In this document: positions 34,446 to 43,010 of the stretch, one piece after another
Layout: every line of letters starts with the position of its first letter
How positions within the stretch are numbered: position 1 is the first letter of the stretch
From: Planctomycetota bacterium
Lineage (GTDB): Bacteria; Planctomycetota; Phycisphaerae; Phycisphaerales; SM1A02
Assembly: GCA_003671025.1 (NCBI GenBank)
Contig: QWPW01000001.1
Location: 204,461-268,460, forward strand
Reading direction: 5' to 3'
DNA: 64,000 nucleotides
Notes under the pieces: generated by a model
What the model was told of the DNA's origin: nothing
Database searches by the model: none
The model's input: the letters and a program-made list of their open reading frames with translations, nothing else
Made by a program: the position numbers and the translations under genes

Positions 34446-36446
34446 TCACGCATTCGCAAGGGGATGAGCATCCGTGCTCGTGTCGCGCCGCGGTGTACTC
34501 TCATCTCTGCGAGGCTCAGTCTGCAACACCACCATGGTGGCGTAGCGACCACTGCTGCGAATGAGTTCGTCGTGGGTTCCGCGCTCGACGACTTTTCCGT
34601 CTTCCATCACCAAGATGAGATCCGCTTCGCGAATGGTGGAGAGTCGATGCGCGATCACAAAACTCGTGCGTCCACGCAGGATTTCGCCTAGCGCCGCTTG
34701 AATATGCCGTTCACTTTCGGTGTCGAGATTGCTCGTCGCTTCATCGAGAATCAGAATGCGCGGATCGGCCAACACCGCGCGCGCGAGTGCCAGTCGCTGT
34801 CGCTCGCCACCACTGAGTTTGACGCCGCGCTCGCCGATGCGCGTGTCGAACTTCTCTTCCAACTTTGCGATGAACACGTCCGCGCGCGCGACTTTGGCCG
34901 CGTGCGCAATCGCCGCGTCGCTGGCATCGGGCCGCGCATAGGCGATGTTCTCGCGAATGGATCCGTCAAAGAGAAACACATCCTGTTCGACGATGCCCAA
35001 CAACCTGCGGTAGGACGCAAGTTCAATATCGCGAATGTCGTGTCCATCGATCGTGACCGCGCCGCGGGTGGGATCGTGGAAGCGTGCGACGAGATTGGAG
35101 AGCGTGGTTTTTCCGGCGCCAGAATGGCCCACCAGCGCCACGGTGGTGCCCGCGTTCGCCGCGAAACTCACGCCATCGAGCACGAGCCGCTCCGAACCTG
35201 CGTAGTGAAATGACACATCGTCAAAGCGCACATCACCGCGCACTTGCGCGGGTGCAAGCTTGAGGGTCGCGCGCGCCGCCGACTGTGCAAACTCATCTTC
35301 TTCGCCCAGTAAATCAAGGGTGCGATCAAGACTGGCCAGACCAGTCTGCAAGTTGGTCGCGGTGTTGGCCAACACTTCGAGCGGACCAAGCAGAAGCGTG
35401 ACGTAGGTCAAGAACATCACCAAGTCACCAGCGGTCAATCGTCCGTTGACGACCTGCATTCCGCCGTACCAGAGCAATCCTGCGGTGGCCATGGGGATGA
35501 AGAGTTCCCATGCAATCTCGACTCCGCGACTCCACCACCACACGAGAAGTTCGGTGCGCGCTTGAAGATTGGTGCCGCGAGCAAATCGCGCGGCTTCCGC
35601 TTCTTCGCGGGCGAATCCGCGCACAACGCGAATGCCGCTGAAGCTTTCAGAGGCGTGTCCATCGATCTCGTCGCGCAACTTTTTGAGATCGCGATAGATC
35701 GGGCGAATGCGACCAACCCACGTGCGATGACTGAACCAGACCATGGGCAAGAGCACGATCGCGCCCACCAGCAAACGCCAATCGGTCCACGCGAGAATGA
35801 TCAGACTGCCCGTGAGTTGAATGACTGCGCGAAACGGGTTGTACAGCAGACCAAAGAGCAGCTCGCCCGCAGCGCCCGCATCTTCGCGAATGAGACTGGC
35901 CACTCCGCCCGCTTTGAGTTCGTGCACGCGCGCGAGGGGCAGGTGAATCGCCTTGGCAAACGCGCGGCGACGCAGCGCAACTTGCAACAACTTGGCAACC
36001 ACCGTGGCTCGCGTGCGTCCAACCAAACTCACGCACACCTTGATCATGATGGTGATGAGCGTGACGCCTGCCACCAACGCGAGCACCGCGCTGCGGTCGG
36101 AGAGATTGATCCAACTCGGCGCCCATCGCTGCACGATCGGCGGCAATGGTTGATCACCAAACACACTGTCAATGGCAATCTTGATTCCCGCAGGAGGAAT
36201 GAGCGCGAGCGATGTCGCGATGGCCAGCGCAATAAAGGCAACCGTCACCTGCGGGCGATAGGGAGCGAGCAAACCCAAGTACGCGCGAATCAGCGCGCCG
36301 AAAGAACGTTGGAGCGCGCCCTTTGGTTTTCCGCGTGCGTCTTCACGTTTCTCACGCGCGCGTCGAGTGAGTTCATCGCGGTAACGCCGAAAGCGTGCAC
36401 TGCTCGATCCCGTGCGTGGCGCGACATCATGCTTGATCTTGCTCAC
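34446..36446 (-). CDS. ABC exporter (membrane domain fused to ATPase), MsbA-like
   Basis: 666 residues. A basic N-terminal tail (about 1-45) precedes six transmembrane helices of the ABC exporter fold. The nucleotide-binding domain has Walker A GHSGAGKTT, Q-loop IVEQDVFLFDGSIREN, the signature LSGGERQR, Walker B RILILDEATSNLD and a His switch VIAHRLS. As a homodimer it exports a lipid or peptide; an LPS-core flippase role is possible given the context but unproven. It starts with GTG at 36446, overlapping the rlmN stop (GTGA), so the pair is one transcript. Confidence 0.92.
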   Translation of the reverse strand: MSKIKHDVAPRTGSSSARFRRYRDELTRRAREKREDARGKPKGALQRSFGALIRAYLGLLAPYRPQVTVAFIALAIATSLALIPPAGIKIAIDSVFGDQPLPPIVQRWAPSWINLSDRSAVLALVAGVTLITIMIKVCVSLVGRTRATVVAKLLQVALRRRAFAKAIHLPLARVHELKAGGVASLIREDAGAAGELLFGLLYNPFRAVIQLTGSLIILAWTDWRLLVGAIVLLPMVWFSHRTWVGRIRPIYRDLKKLRDEIDGHASESFSGIRVVRGFAREEAEAARFARGTNLQARTELLVWWWSRGVEIAWELFIPMATAGLLWYGGMQVVNGRLTAGDLVMFLTYVTLLLGPLEVLANTATNLQTGLASLDRTLDLLGEEDEFAQSAARATLKLAPAQVRGDVRFDDVSFHYAGSERLVLDGVSFAANAGTTVALVGHSGAGKTTLSNLVARFHDPTRGAVTIDGHDIRDIELASYRRLLGIVEQDVFLFDGSIRENIAYARPDASDAAIAHAAKVARADVFIAKLEEKFDTRIGERGVKLSGGERQRLALARAVLADPRILILDEATSNLDTESERHIQAALGEILRGRTSFVIAHRLSTIREADLILVMEDGKVVERGTHDELIRSSGRYATMVVLQTEPRRDESTPRRDTSTDAHPLANA

Positions 36447-37633
36447 GAGTCGTTCGTCCTCAGTGGGTTGTGTTCCGAGGTTTCGTTGCTGTTGCGCATC
36501 GGCACGCGCACCTTCACCAGCGGCGCGTAGTTGCCGTCGTCACCAAGCACTTTGCGATGGCGGATTTTTTCGTTGCCCAACTGTCCGCACGCGGCCATCA
36601 CTTGTCGTCCTTTGGTGCCGCGTCGTTTGGTGAACTGACCGTTGGCCAACGCGCGGGCGATGAATCGTTCAATCGACGCTTCATCGGGTGCAGGCCACGG
36701 TGAGTTTCGTCGCGGGTTGTAGGGAATGACATTGAAGGAGCAGCGGATGTCGCGCAAGAACGCGCACACTTCATCGCAGTGTTCGTCCGAGTCGTTGACG
36801 CCGGGAATCAGCACATACTCCACGCAAAACGCTGATTGCGAGAAGCGCGGAAACGCCGCCAGCGCGCTCTTGAGTCGCGCCATCGGCCACGCTTTGTTCA
36901 CGGGCATGATGCTGCTACGAATCGCGTCGTTGGGTGCGTTGAGCGAGAGCGCGAGGTTGAGGCGATGGAAGCCGACTTCACTCACCAACGCGCCAATCTT
37001 CTCGATGCCCTCGGGGTTTCCCACGGTGGAGATGGAAATGTTTGACGCGGGAATCATCGCGCCGTCGTGATCAACCAACACGCGCACTGATTGAATCACC
37101 GCATCGATGTTGTCGGTGGGCTCGCCCATGCCCATGAAGACGATGTTCTTGATCACGCGGGCAGATGCCGAGGGTTCGCCAGCGCTCGAAGCGCGTTGCA
37201 CTCGATGAGTCGCGGCCCACCATTGATGCACGATCTGATCGGCGCGCAAGTTTTTCAGCAGACCCATCTGCGCCGTCTCGCAAAAACCGCAGCCCATCGC
37301 GCATCCCACTTGACTCGAAACACACAATGTGGTGGTGGTTCCCGATGCGCGCGGCATGGGAATGAGCACGCTTTCGGTTTCCAAGCCATCCTCGTGACGA
37401 AGCACAAACTTTGAAGTTTCGCCTTCAACGAGCGTTGCGGTCACGGGATAGTCGGCGACTTCGCACCACGCGGGCACGATTCCCTGACGGAACAGCGCCT
37501 TGTACTCATCGCGCGCAGTTGCCGCCTTTGTGCCACGCGCTTGCGCTGCTTCGACGAACTGCACACGAGTCAAACCCAGTGGGTGAAGTGGCCCCGCCAA
37601 AGGATGAAGTGGCTCCGCGTGCGTGTGCGACAT
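36443..37633 (-). CDS. rlmN: Dual-specificity rRNA/tRNA adenosine-C2 methyltransferase RlmN
   Basis: 396 residues from ATG 37633. It is a radical-SAM methyltransferase with the CAMGCGFC cluster motif (Cys111, Cys115, Cys118). It has the SSQVGCAMGCGF context, NIVFMGMGEPTDN, the SAM-contact ISTVGNPEG segment and a final AACGQLG with the catalytic methyl-carrying Cys. It methylates A2503 of 23S rRNA and A37 of some tRNAs. Its leader has a short PLHPLAGPLHPLG repeat before the usual N-domain. Longer in-frame starts exist (GTG 37813) but overlap the divergent ferredoxin gene. The stop overlaps the ABC exporter gene. Confidence 0.93.
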   Translation of the reverse strand: MSHTHAEPLHPLAGPLHPLGLTRVQFVEAAQARGTKAATARDEYKALFRQGIVPAWCEVADYPVTATLVEGETSKFVLRHEDGLETESVLIPMPRASGTTTTLCVSSQVGCAMGCGFCETAQMGLLKNLRADQIVHQWWAATHRVQRASSAGEPSASARVIKNIVFMGMGEPTDNIDAVIQSVRVLVDHDGAMIPASNISISTVGNPEGIEKIGALVSEVGFHRLNLALSLNAPNDAIRSSIMPVNKAWPMARLKSALAAFPRFSQSAFCVEYVLIPGVNDSDEHCDEVCAFLRDIRCSFNVIPYNPRRNSPWPAPDEASIERFIARALANGQFTKRRGTKGRQVMAACGQLGNEKIRHRKVLGDDGNYAPLVKVRVPMRNSNETSEHNPLRTNDS

Positions 37634-37684
37634 CAAAGCGAGCGTATCATGCGCCGCCTCGCACACGCGAGAACGAGCCAATCT

Positions 37685-38098
37685 ATGCATCTCAAACGCG
37701 ACGACGATCATCAACACGGACCTCCGGTCATCTCCATCACTTTCGAATTGGAAGATCCCGAAGGCCTCACGGGCACCGGTCAGAAGACATGGAATGTTCT
37801 CGGCGGTGAACACGAATCACTGCTCGAAGTTGCCATCGACAACGGCATCAACATCGAGCATGCATGCGGCGGAGTTTGTGCCTGCTCGACCTGTCACATC
37901 TATCTCGAGCGCGGTGGCGAGCAAGTAAACGATGCGAGCGAAGCAGAAGAAGATCGCGTTGAAGAAGCGCCGGGCATTCGTCGCAGTTCGCGTCTCGCGT
38001 GCCAATGCGAACTGAAAGATCTCGGCGCACAGCGCGGCCCGATCGTCATTCGCGTGCCTTCGTGGAATCGCAACGCAGTAAAAGAGATTCCGCACTAA
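37685..38098 (+). CDS. fdx: [2Fe-2S] adrenodoxin/ISC-type ferredoxin
   Basis: 138 residues. After a histidine-rich leader, the plant/vertebrate-type ferredoxin fold carries CGGVCACSTC. Cys61, Cys67 and Cys70, with Cys106 in SSRLACQCEL, give the C-x5-C-x2-C...C cluster set of ISC-type ferredoxins. It donates electrons for Fe-S cluster assembly. The next gene is iscX, which supports the ISC link. No iscS, iscU, hscA or hscB is in the window. It is divergent from rlmN, whose product needs an Fe-S cluster. An in-frame ATG at 37649 is possible. Confidence 0.92.
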   Translation: MHLKRDDDHQHGPPVISITFELEDPEGLTGTGQKTWNVLGGEHESLLEVAIDNGINIEHACGGVCACSTCHIYLERGGEQVNDASEAEEDRVEEAPGIRRSSRLACQCELKDLGAQRGPIVIRVPSWNRNAVKEIPH

Positions 38099-38138
38099 CA
38101 CTTCTTGCGAAACGTCCTCACGTAGAAAGTGATGCGCG

Positions 38139-38336
38139 ATGCACTGGCTCGACATACAAGAGATTGCGGAAGCACTCGCTGCTGCGCACGACGACATCGA
38201 TCCCACCATTGTCAGTTTTCCTACGCTGAATGCGCTCGTGCTGTCCTTGCCGAATTTTGCGGAAAAACAAGGGCATCCCTGCAATGAACGCATTCTCGAA
38301 GCGATCCAACAAGCGTGGATAGATGAGCGTGACTGA
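38139..38336 (+). CDS. iscX: Fe-S assembly protein IscX (YfhJ)
   Basis: A 65-residue acidic protein with the full IscX pattern: WLDIQEIAEALAAAHDDIDP, then TLNALVLSLPNF and NERILEAIQQAWIDE. IscX modulates cysteine desulfurase and iron delivery in Fe-S assembly. It lies 40 bases downstream of the ferredoxin gene in the same direction, as at the end of proteobacterial isc operons. Confidence 0.93.
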   Translation: MHWLDIQEIAEALAAAHDDIDPTIVSFPTLNALVLSLPNFAEKQGHPCNERILEAIQQAWIDERD

Positions 38337-38387
38337 GCCGCGCGGCATCACGACGACCACGCACGACCCTCTCTCTGAAGTAGCCGC

Positions 38388-39512
38388 ATGAACGACACAC
38401 ACTCGACTCCGCCGACGCGCCGCGATTTTCTAGGAACCGTCGCGGTGGGCGCGGCGAGTGCAGCACTGCCGAGCGTGAATGCGAGCGTGACGCACGCCGA
38501 ACCGATTAAGACAGGCGTGCGCAATTCAGTCGAGCGCTATCACGCGGCGGCGATTCAAACAGCATTTGAAAACCCCAAGACGCGCGCAGAAATTCCCGCG
38601 CGCGTGGCACGCATGATTGCCATGGCTGAGCAAACGGTCGCGGGATACGCGCCGTTTTTTGATGTGCGATTAGTTGCGTTTCCCGAGTTCGCGCATGCGG
38701 CGCCGGTGTACTTCACGCAAGCGGAACTGCTGGAGCATCTCGCGGTGGAACTGCCCAATGAACACACAGAGGCGTACACGCGCTTCGCGAAGAACACTGG
38801 GTGCTACGTGCAAACGGGAACCTTCATCGAGCGCGATGCGAAGTATCCCGGCGCGGTGTTCAACACCACGTGCTTGATCGGTCCAACGGGAATTCTCGCG
38901 AAGTATCGCAAGGTGAATCCGTGGATTCCCTGGGAAGTGCACACCAGCCCGCACGATCTCGCCAACTATCAAGAGAACCCGTTCCCCGTGGTCGACACCG
39001 AAATCGGCAAGCTCGGTTGCGCGATTTGTTACGACTGGTTGTTTCCCGAATCGATTCGTCAACTCGCGTTCAACGGCGCCGAGGTGCTTATTCGCGTGAG
39101 TGCGTACATGGATCCGTGGGGCGCAACGGCGCCGATGGATTGGTGGACAACGATCAATCGCGCGCGCGCCATCGAGAACACTGCCTATGTTCTCGCGTGT
39201 AATCAAGGCGCGACGTTTGAGGGCTATCCGCCGTTTTCATGGCCGGGTGGATCGATGGGAATCGATTTCGATGGCCGCATCTTGGCGCAAGCCGATGCGG
39301 GCGCGGGCGAGAAAGTAGTGGTGATGCCCATCGATTTAGCCGCGCTGCGTGAGGCGCGGCAACGCCGTCGCGGCCATGACATGCGCGCTCACTATCGCGC
39401 GGAAGTTCATCCTTACGCCGCGACTCCGCGCTTTGCCAGAGCAGGTGACGGCGCGATTGATATTGCCAGCAACGACGCGCGTATTGCGGCAGCGAAGCTG
39501 TTGTTGCCTTGA
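38388..39512 (+). CDS. Tat-exported nitrilase-superfamily amidohydrolase
   Basis: 374 residues. The N-terminus TPPTRRDFLGTVAVGAASAA carries a twin-arginine motif and hydrophobic core. The carbon-nitrogen hydrolase triad is complete: Glu100 in VAFPEFAHA, Lys175 in KYRKVNPW and Cys214 in GCAICYDW. The fold also has RARAIENTAYVLACNQG and a PGGSMGIDFDGRIL segment. It probably hydrolyses an amide or nitrile outside the cytoplasm. Export by Tat is uncommon for this superfamily. It is the last gene before the three-gene cytochrome cluster; whether it belongs to it is unknown. Confidence 0.9.
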   Translation: MNDTHSTPPTRRDFLGTVAVGAASAALPSVNASVTHAEPIKTGVRNSVERYHAAAIQTAFENPKTRAEIPARVARMIAMAEQTVAGYAPFFDVRLVAFPEFAHAAPVYFTQAELLEHLAVELPNEHTEAYTRFAKNTGCYVQTGTFIERDAKYPGAVFNTTCLIGPTGILAKYRKVNPWIPWEVHTSPHDLANYQENPFPVVDTEIGKLGCAICYDWLFPESIRQLAFNGAEVLIRVSAYMDPWGATAPMDWWTTINRARAIENTAYVLACNQGATFEGYPPFSWPGGSMGIDFDGRILAQADAGAGEKVVVMPIDLAALREARQRRRGHDMRAHYRAEVHPYAATPRFARAGDGAIDIASNDARIAAAKLLLP

Positions 39513-39556
39513 GTCGACGACGCGTTGACGACGCGTCGACGACGCGTTGACGACAG
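39513..39556. repeat. 11-bp direct repeat (GTCGACGACGC-like, 4 units)
   Basis: GTCGACGACGC, GTTGACGACGC, GTCGACGACGC and GTTGACGACAG follow the stop codon of the nitrilase gene without gaps. They alternate C/T at position 3. The array holds two perfect ACGCGT hexamers. Confidence 0.85.
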
Positions 39557-39620
39557 GTACTGAAGTCTGTTGATGCCGCGAGCGAAGTCATGGTTGCGAC
39601 GTCGCGAATATGCTGCGCTC

Positions 39621-42600
39621 ATGATTCAAACTCAAGCGCGAACAAGAATGGTTGCACTGCTGCTGATGAGCATCGCTCTCGCGTCGTGCGACCAAGATGT
39701 TTCAACTCCGTCGACTGCTGGCGCAACTCCATCCACAGCAACATCAACGCAAGACGCAACGAGTGCCCCGCAAAGCGACTCCAATGCGCCGCCGCTGGAG
39801 ACGATGAATCATGCGGTGGGATTGATGGGACGGTTTGAATTCGAGCGCGCGCAAGCGGAGTTCGCGCGCATTGCCGCCGCACCGAACGCGCCCGCCGAGG
39901 CGCAACTCAATCACGCGATCGCGACGCTCAATCAATCGCATGAAGGCGCGCAAGATGAAGCGCTCGCGCTCCTTGACGCGCTTCTGAAGTCCAAGCCCAC
40001 GAGCGAGATTGCCCAGCGCGCGCAGTACTGCCAAGGGGTGTGCTTGCTCTATCTCGGTCGTGCGAAAGAAGCGCAGGCAATGCTGCTGCCACTGGCGCAA
40101 GCACAGTCATCAGACGCCTACACCTGCTACCTCGCCGCGCAGAGCTTGGAGCAGAACAACGAGTACGCGATGGCATTGCAGTGGTATGACCGCGCCACGA
40201 TCGAGGACTCGTCACTCAAGAGTGCACAACTTGGTGTGCAGCGGTGTGCGCAACGACTGGGAAACGAAGCAAAAGCGAGCGCCGCGTTGGCCGCATTCGA
40301 AGCGCTCACGCTCAACCCGCGCGCGCGCACCGCCGAGTTCAAATACTCGCGCATGGGTCCACTGGCGATGGCCATCGTCGAGCAAGCGAATGCGATCGCG
40401 CCGCAACCGCAGCTTCCAGGGGAATTCTTTTCGGAAGAGCATGAACTGGTCGTGCACTGGCCTGAAGGAGAAACGCCCGCGTGGGGAAACGATGTCGAGC
40501 AGCACGCGGCGTCGGTCGATCTCGACGGTGACGGAAAACTCGACATCGTCATTGCTCGCGGACTTGCGGCAAAGCCAGGATCAAGCGCGCGGGCGTTGGT
40601 ATTGCACGCGCGCGGCGATGGAAGTTACGACGCGCTTACGCAGCATCCGCTGGCAACACTCGCGGGCGGCAGCGTGAACTCGATGCTCTTTGGCGACATC
40701 GATGAAGACGGTCGCACCGATCTCTACTGCTGCGCGCGCGATGGCAACCGTCTCTTGCTCGCGACGACCGACGGAGGCTTTCGTGACGCGACTGAATCAA
40801 GCAAAACCCGCGGCGCGGGGGTGAATTGCCTCGACGGCGCGCTGGCGGACCTTGATCACGATGGTGATCTCGATCTCTTTGTGATCTATCGCGACGGCGC
40901 CAACGAGTTGTTCATCAACAACTCTGATGGAACCTTTCGTGAGATCGCGCGCGCTGCAGGAATCGCCGACGCTCCGCGCAATCCGCAAAGCGTGATCATC
41001 GCCGACTTCGATTTCGATCGCGACGCAGACATCTTCATCCTCAACAAGACGATGCCTCATCAGTTGCTGCTCAACGATCGGCTCTGCCATTGGAGCGAAG
41101 GCTTGGCCGAGGGCGTTTCGCAAGAACAACTCGACAATTCTGCAGTGGCAGCGGCGGTGGTGGAACTCACAGGAATTCCGCTGCGTCGGTTGATGCTCGC
41201 AACCGGGACCTATCTGCGTTTGCCCACTCGCATGGAACAACTCACGCGCAATCGTTCCGTGGAAATCGCAGTGGCCGATGTCACTGGTGATGGACGTGCC
41301 GATGTGTTTTTGCTGGGCGCCGACGCGATCACTATGCACAGCGATGGTGGTCGTGAAGTGATGCAATGGCCTGTCGCGCAAGGCACGGTGCGCACGCAGT
41401 TGCTCATGCTCGATGCGTTGCACGGTGCATCACTTCTTGCCCTGCGCGTTGGCGGAGCGCCGCTGGTGCGAGACGCAGGTGCGGGTCGAGGTGCATTCGT
41501 TGCGTTGAAGTTGAGTGGTCGCACTGAAGCGTCGCAATCGATGCGCTCCAACAGCAGCGGCATCGGAACCAGTTACGCCGCGCGCGTTGGTGCGACGTGG
41601 TCCGGTGGCGAAACGTTTCGCAATCACACGGGGCGTGGTCAATCGCTTGCGCCCGTCGCCATCGGTGTGGGCGGGTATGGCAAAGCGGATTTCGTCGAGT
41701 TCGAGTGGTCCGATGGCGTGTTGCAAAGCGAACTTGATCTCGCGGCGGGATCGTTGCACACCATCAGTGAGACGCAGCGACAGATCTCGTCGTGCCCAGT
41801 GATCTTTGCGTTTGACGGCCAAAAGATGCGGTTTGTCACCGACATTCTTGGCGTCGGCGGTTTGGGATATCTGCTCGCGCCCGGCGTCTACAGCGAGCCG
41901 CGACCGTGGGAAGTGTTGGTGTTACCCGTCAACGCACTGCAACCGCGCGCTGGGGGAACGCTCTCGCTCACGCTCGCCGAGCCGATGGAAGAGTCATGCA
42001 TGCTCGACCGCGTTCGACTGCGTGCGATTGATCTTCCGCAAGGTTGGGACATCGCGCCCGATGAGCGACTCGCGATCGGTGGTGCGGCGCCCACGGGCGA
42101 AATTGTCGCGTGGCGCACGTGTTGGTTGCCGCAGAAGAATGATGCGCTCGCTCGCGTCGATCTCATCGCCCCTGATGTGGGTCCGCTTGACAGGCGATTC
42201 ATCGGACGACTCGCAGGTGAGCAGGTGATTGAACTCGAGTTTGATACTGCGATCGATGCCATCGATGACCCATGGCTCGTGATCGATGGTTGGGTTGAGT
42301 ATCCCTATTGCCAAACGATGTTCGCGGCATGGCAAGCCAACGCGCGCTACACGGCGCCAAGTTTGCAGGCGCGCACGCGCGATGGTGTGTGGGTCGATCT
42401 CGTCGCCGAGTGGGGCTATCCCGCAGGAATGCCGCGACGAATGGCGTTGCCCATCCCGAAGTCTGCGTTGCCCGCAGGTGCGACTGCGCTGCGCATGAGC
42501 ACCACCATGCAGGTCTACTTCGACAGTGTGCGTTTGGTCGCACGCGAAACACTGCCCAGCGAAGCGAGCGAACTGCAGCTCACACGCGCGTCGCTGGCCT

Positions 42601-42989
42601 CCGTGGGTTTCGCGCAGCGATCAACTGGTCCGCAGCATCAACCGTTTTACGATCACGATCGTTTGCTTCCATTGTGGGACTGCCGATTTCAGCGGGGTCT
42701 GTACACCGAGTTTGGTGATGTGCGCGCCTTGTGCGAGCAGGTCGATGGCGCGCTGGTTGTGTTTGGCCCTGGCGAAGAGGTCGCACTTGATTTCGTATCG
42801 CCTCCGCACAACGCCCTTGCGGGTGCAACGCGTCGCTACATCCTCGAGGTCAACGGTTGGTGCAAAGACATGGACTTGTTTACCCGCGACGGCGAAACTA
42901 TCGCGCCGCTGCCGGAGATTGCCGCGATGACGGAGGCTGCGCGAGCATTGATGCGCAGCACACGAACCCGTCCAATGGGTGGGCGATGA
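39621..42989 (+). CDS. Lipoprotein with TPR, FG-GAP and UnbV-like domains
   Basis: About 1122 residues. A lipoprotein signal (LLMSIALASC) is followed by a TPR region (about 45-250). Next come FG-GAP/VCBS beta-propeller repeats with Ca-loops: VDLDGDGKLDIV, GDIDEDGRTDLY, ADLDHDGDLDLF and ADFDFDRDADIF. An ASPIC/UnbV-like segment, GTSYAARVGATWSGGETF, follows, then a large beta-rich C-terminal module with FVTDILGVGGLGYLLAPGVY. It is probably attached to the outer membrane and calcium dependent. It leads the cluster: the five-haem cytochrome gene starts 22 bases after its stop. An ATG at 39648 is an alternative start. Confidence 0.82.
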   Translation: MIQTQARTRMVALLLMSIALASCDQDVSTPSTAGATPSTATSTQDATSAPQSDSNAPPLETMNHAVGLMGRFEFERAQAEFARIAAAPNAPAEAQLNHAIATLNQSHEGAQDEALALLDALLKSKPTSEIAQRAQYCQGVCLLYLGRAKEAQAMLLPLAQAQSSDAYTCYLAAQSLEQNNEYAMALQWYDRATIEDSSLKSAQLGVQRCAQRLGNEAKASAALAAFEALTLNPRARTAEFKYSRMGPLAMAIVEQANAIAPQPQLPGEFFSEEHELVVHWPEGETPAWGNDVEQHAASVDLDGDGKLDIVIARGLAAKPGSSARALVLHARGDGSYDALTQHPLATLAGGSVNSMLFGDIDEDGRTDLYCCARDGNRLLLATTDGGFRDATESSKTRGAGVNCLDGALADLDHDGDLDLFVIYRDGANELFINNSDGTFREIARAAGIADAPRNPQSVIIADFDFDRDADIFILNKTMPHQLLLNDRLCHWSEGLAEGVSQEQLDNSAVAAAVVELTGIPLRRLMLATGTYLRLPTRMEQLTRNRSVEIAVADVTGDGRADVFLLGADAITMHSDGGREVMQWPVAQGTVRTQLLMLDALHGASLLALRVGGAPLVRDAGAGRGAFVALKLSGRTEASQSMRSNSSGIGTSYAARVGATWSGGETFRNHTGRGQSLAPVAIGVGGYGKADFVEFEWSDGVLQSELDLAAGSLHTISETQRQISSCPVIFAFDGQKMRFVTDILGVGGLGYLLAPGVYSEPRPWEVLVLPVNALQPRAGGTLSLTLAEPMEESCMLDRVRLRAIDLPQGWDIAPDERLAIGGAAPTGEIVAWRTCWLPQKNDALARVDLIAPDVGPLDRRFIGRLAGEQVIELEFDTAIDAIDDPWLVIDGWVEYPYCQTMFAAWQANARYTAPSLQARTRDGVWVDLVAEWGYPAGMPRRMALPIPKSALPAGATALRMSTTMQVYFDSVRLVARETLPSEASELQLTRASLASVGFAQRSTGPQHQPFYDHDRLLPLWDCRFQRGLYTEFGDVRALCEQVDGALVVFGPGEEVALDFVSPPHNALAGATRRYILEVNGWCKDMDLFTRDGETIAPLPEIAAMTEAARALMRSTRTRPMGGR

Positions 42990-43010
42990 GATCCCGTTAG
43001 ACTTTCGAGT

